Shown: positions 61,102 to 64,000 of the stretch, piece by piece
How positions within the stretch are numbered: position 1 is the stretch's first letter
Layout: every line of letters begins with the position of its first letter
Origin: Hofstenia miamia
Taxonomy: Eukaryota > Xenacoelomorpha > Acoela
Direction: 5' to 3'
Length of the DNA: 64,000 bases
NCBI GenBank assembly: GCA_004352715.1
Contig: SCFE01000047.1
Location: 448,220 to 512,219, forward strand
Made by a program: the position numbers and the translations under genes
The notes under the pieces: model-generated
Told to the model about the DNA's origin: nothing
What the model saw: only the letters and a program-made list of their open reading frames with translations
Database searches by the model: none

Positions 61102-63509
61102 GTTCAAGAGATCTAGCGGCATTAAAATAAACAGTTACAGTCCGTTGTTGATTTCATTTAACTTAAACCTTATAATTACCTGAACATTAACTATGAAAAG
61201 AATTTAATTATTTTTTGAAAATATCGGAATATTCAAAGAAAAATATCTAAATCGTTACAAGAGCTTCAGGAGCAGCAAAACACTTCAGTACAGATTGTCA
61301 ACATTACACTCAAGCACAGTCTCCAATAGATGTGTCAATGGCTCACGATTTCCAAATTTCCAAATGGGTTTCCAGAAAATTGTTTGAAAAAGCACCATGC
61401 CGTTTAAGGCTAAGGTATTGAAACTTTGGACACAGGGAACGCGATACCAATCTGTGGCGATTATTTAAAAAAGTAAACTAAAGAACTATCGAACTGTACG
61501 AAATCCACTGTTTTAACTCTTGAATGCACATAACCGTTTATATAAACATAGGAAAATGAACGTCACATTGGCACAAAGTAGTATCATCTGCTGAAACTTC
61601 CATTCAAGTTACATTTATACTTTAAACAAAATAATTAATCATATTTGCCACACGCTATTTTTGTCTCACAGGGGTTAATTCACCCTCTAATAAAATTTTT
61701 TTTAACGAAGCCCTTTGCTATGAAATTTTGTACGTTATTAAAAGAATCCTTCTTCTAGAAAATAATTAGATGAGTGATGACGTCATTATTACGCAGATGA
61801 CATCATTTTCAAGGAAAGGTAGTGAAAAAGTAGTCACTTTTGAAATGTTGGACTTTAAAAACCTTGATTTAGTGAGGGTCATTCATTTACAACAGATATA
61901 AAATGTTGAAATGATGAAAAATATAAGTCATTTAATGTAAAACCACGCCATGGTATAATCAAAATTTTGAAAATATTGCTGACAAATTCCTATAGCACCA
62001 TAACGGGTTGTGAAATTGCTGCACACTATCAGGATTTTCAAAAAGCTAACACTTAAAAAAAGCTTACAGGGATTTGGGGCGGAATCAACTCCCTGTGGCC
62101 AATAGAGTAAAATTGTCTATACTTCAAATTGAGCTTCCGTTCTTCACAAATAAGAATTTATGGAAATTCATATGGAGCGAAATACATAGAGGTTTAAAGC
62201 CATCTGTAAGATATCTACTCCCACCGCACTTCCTCATATCACCGGTTGCACTGGTCAAATCGCACATCGTACATCTAATACTTATTGTAATATATAATCC
62301 TGTCTGAAAAAGCACTGTTCAATCCCTAATAATAGGCATAGGCGACATCAATAACTGGTATGATGCGAGACGCTTTCGAACCATAGGAAACTGACTTCCA
62401 AAGAATGGTATTTAGAAATATAAATACCTGACAATTCATAAAAAAGTACAACGAAAGGTTATTTACAAACTTTTAGCAGCAAAATATATGCAATGTAAGT
62501 TATTTCCAGTTAAAAATAAATCGAGGATTTTTTCAAATAAATTCATGATTTCACGCCAGGTAGAAAATATTGTCAAAATAGCAAATGAAAACATTTATCA
62601 TAACACAGATATGAATCAAAGAATAAATCTTTTTCTAGAATTATAATCCATCAAATTTCAATAATCAAACCTGACAAATATGTTGGGTATAGGATTAAGG
62701 TTATTATTTTCATATATCCCTCACGCGTTGTAATACCTGATAAATCAACGTCAGACGAAAATTAAATTAAGGCTGGACGAGATATTCGTCTGATTAAAAT
62801 GCTGATGAATTAATTGCTCTGTTCAGAAATTGTGAATAAAATTAATGAGAAATTTCTGTGTACCACGTAACACTTGTTAACAGACAATTTCGTTTCCACT
62901 TAATTTATTAGCAGAGCATTAACCGAATCATTGGTCGCGGATAAAATTATCGATGCATATATTGATAAGAAAACAAATAACATGAACCGGTGATATAAAC
63001 AACTTGGTCTGTTGAACACGCTTAGCGTTGGCATAGTCAATTACTAGACTTCAAAAAACCCAATTAAAACTTAAAAACATTGGTCATTAATATTAATTAC
63101 ACAAATAAAGACATGTTTCTTTAAAGAAACATTGGAATTCAAAGTGTGGGTGGAAAGCTAAGCAAGCTTTCAAAACAACCGATACGTGTTGAACTATTAA
63201 ATTAAATTAACAATTATGATTGAAATTCAAGGTCTTGTAATAATGTATTGCAACATATTTATTGCAAAATTATTATTAGCAATACATTATCGAAACGCAC
63301 TGATAAAGTCATCTCTCCTTTAAATAATTTCTATGAAAAGAAGGCAATATAGACACTATAAGAACATGAAAAAAATCAAGCTTAGCAGAATTTCAAATTT
63401 CTATATAAGAATTGAGTAGCAGTATTTGCGAGCATTTTCCTCCTAAATAATTAACAAGGGGTGGTCTCTACATTTGCGCACAGTAATTTTATGTTGTTTC
63501 GATTAAATA
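61102..63509. other. AT-rich DNA, one interspersed repeat
   Basis: 61140-61390 resembles 16790-17000 (shared 20-mer at 61169). The open frame at 62074-62307 and its antisense partner have no family signature. No other feature is supported. Confidence 0.45.
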
Positions 63510-64000
63510 CCGTAAAACCGGGTAATTCGGGCCACCTTTTTAAATGTTTTATACGATGTACCTTATATTTTAAGAACTATTGCATTCAAACCACTCCATG
63601 AACCGCAGGATAAATGTTGTTTCAAAAGTTAAAAAGGCTGTAATACAATTAGTTGAAAAGAATGGTACTTTTTTTATCCATAACTAAAGGATGTTATCTT
63701 GTAGACAAAACAGGGTAAATCGAGCCACTACGAAAATATTACAAAGCATGTAGGTAAAATAGGCATTACAAAAATTTTTGATGTTCAAATGTTAGCACAC
63801 ATTGAACAACAAAAATGTGGATCATCAGTGTCCATATTACAATGACCACATGTCCACGCCATGCAGTCCACGCATCTGACCCAGTCTCCACTACCAGCAG
63901 TGTCCGCATAGTGAACTCCACAAATGCAACAGTCATTTGTACTTGCTGTGATTGCTTGACTTGTGCTTGAAATCACACTTGCAAGAGACCTTTGTCGTTT
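63510..64000 (-). mobile_element. pogo-like DNA transposon, 3' part, runs off the right edge
   Basis: At 63510, preceded by TA (63508-63509), CCGTAAAACCGGGTAATTCG continues as GGCCACC, a terminus of the kind seen on pogo/Tc1-mariner elements. A subterminal copy (aaaacagggtaaatcgagcc) begins near 63707. The coding strand reads leftwards, so this is the 3' end; the 5' end is beyond the window. Confidence 0.6.
63785..64000 (-). CDS. C-terminal PHD-like finger of a pogo-type transposase (partial)
   Basis: A frame open from the right edge to a TGA at 63785-63787. It ends CCICGVHYADTAGSGDWVRC, VDCMAWTCGHC and HFCCSMC. This is the C-x2-C...W-x-x-C-x2-C-x2-W...C-x2-C layout of the PHD-like finger at the C-terminus of many pogo/Tigger-type DDE transposases; the usual His in W-x-H-x2-C appears as Cys. 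The upstream residues (QRSLASVISSTSQAITAST) are a Ser/Thr-rich linker. The DDE domain would be off the window. A cellular PHD protein is possible but unlikely next to a transposon terminus. Confidence 0.6.
   Translation of the reverse strand, partial: KRQRSLASVISSTSQAITASTNDCCICGVHYADTAGSGDWVRCVDCMAWTCGHCNMDTDDPHFCCSMCANI

Noticed and set aside
62074-62315. 77- and 63-codon open frames on opposite strands
   Set aside because: No domain or splice support; mutual antisense shadows.
1-64000. CRISPR arrays, bacterial operons, riboswitches or phage genes
   Set aside because: No regularly spaced repeats or prokaryotic gene organisation; the only strong gene is an intron-rich eukaryotic VPS8.

Overview
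The window is AT-rich nuclear DNA from a eukaryote, almost certainly an invertebrate animal. The evidence is one protein-coding gene cut into many exons by spliceosomal introns of 86 bp to over 7 kb, (AT)n and (ATT)n microsatellites, scaffold gaps, and dense relics of animal-type transposable elements (hAT, piggyBac, mariner, Tc1, pogo, CR1/L2-like and NeSL/R2-like LINEs, Ty1/copia). I cannot name the phylum. There are no bacterial operons, CRISPR arrays or recognisable RNA genes.

The one clear gene is VPS8, a core subunit of the CORVET endosomal tethering complex, on the minus strand from 45815 down to the stop at 6724. I placed 15 exons by GT/AG splice sites, codon phase and remembered family sequence. 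All phases agree, giving 1143 codons including the stop: the end of the N-terminal WD40 propeller, the CORVET-8/alpha-solenoid core and a C-terminal RING-H2 finger. The 5' exons (about 200 residues by comparison with human VPS8) were not found. They lie in a gap, off the right edge, or in sequence I failed to recognise.

Layout. 1-6700: gene-free DNA 3' of VPS8, with a hAT MITE (365-842), a LINE C-terminus and 3' tail (about 4020-4345), a hAT-type terminus (6084-6144) and three gaps. 6724-7001: last VPS8 exon. 7002-13920: a 6.9-kb intron splitting the RING finger and packed with nested transposons. 13921-27920: nine VPS8 exons with introns holding two hAT MITEs with target-site duplications and a piggyBac derivative. 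27921-35074: a 7.2-kb intron with a mariner, a second piggyBac and an internally deleted copia element. 35075-45815: five more exons, with a foldback element, LINE pieces, an assembly repeat and a Tc1 relic in the introns. 45816-64000: no recognised host gene. It holds hAT relics and MITEs, an 820-bp inverted-repeat element, two haplotype copies laid end to end (55347-57355), an inverted-repeat element broken by a gap, and a pogo-like transposon with a C-terminal PHD-like finger running off the right edge.

No novel multi-gene system is visible. The most informative observations are the uniform TTTAG 3' splice sites of VPS8, a TTAA-flanked element that interrupts a hAT reading frame so that removing it restores the frame, several MITEs with verifiable target-site duplications, and two places where the assembly has probably duplicated allelic sequence.
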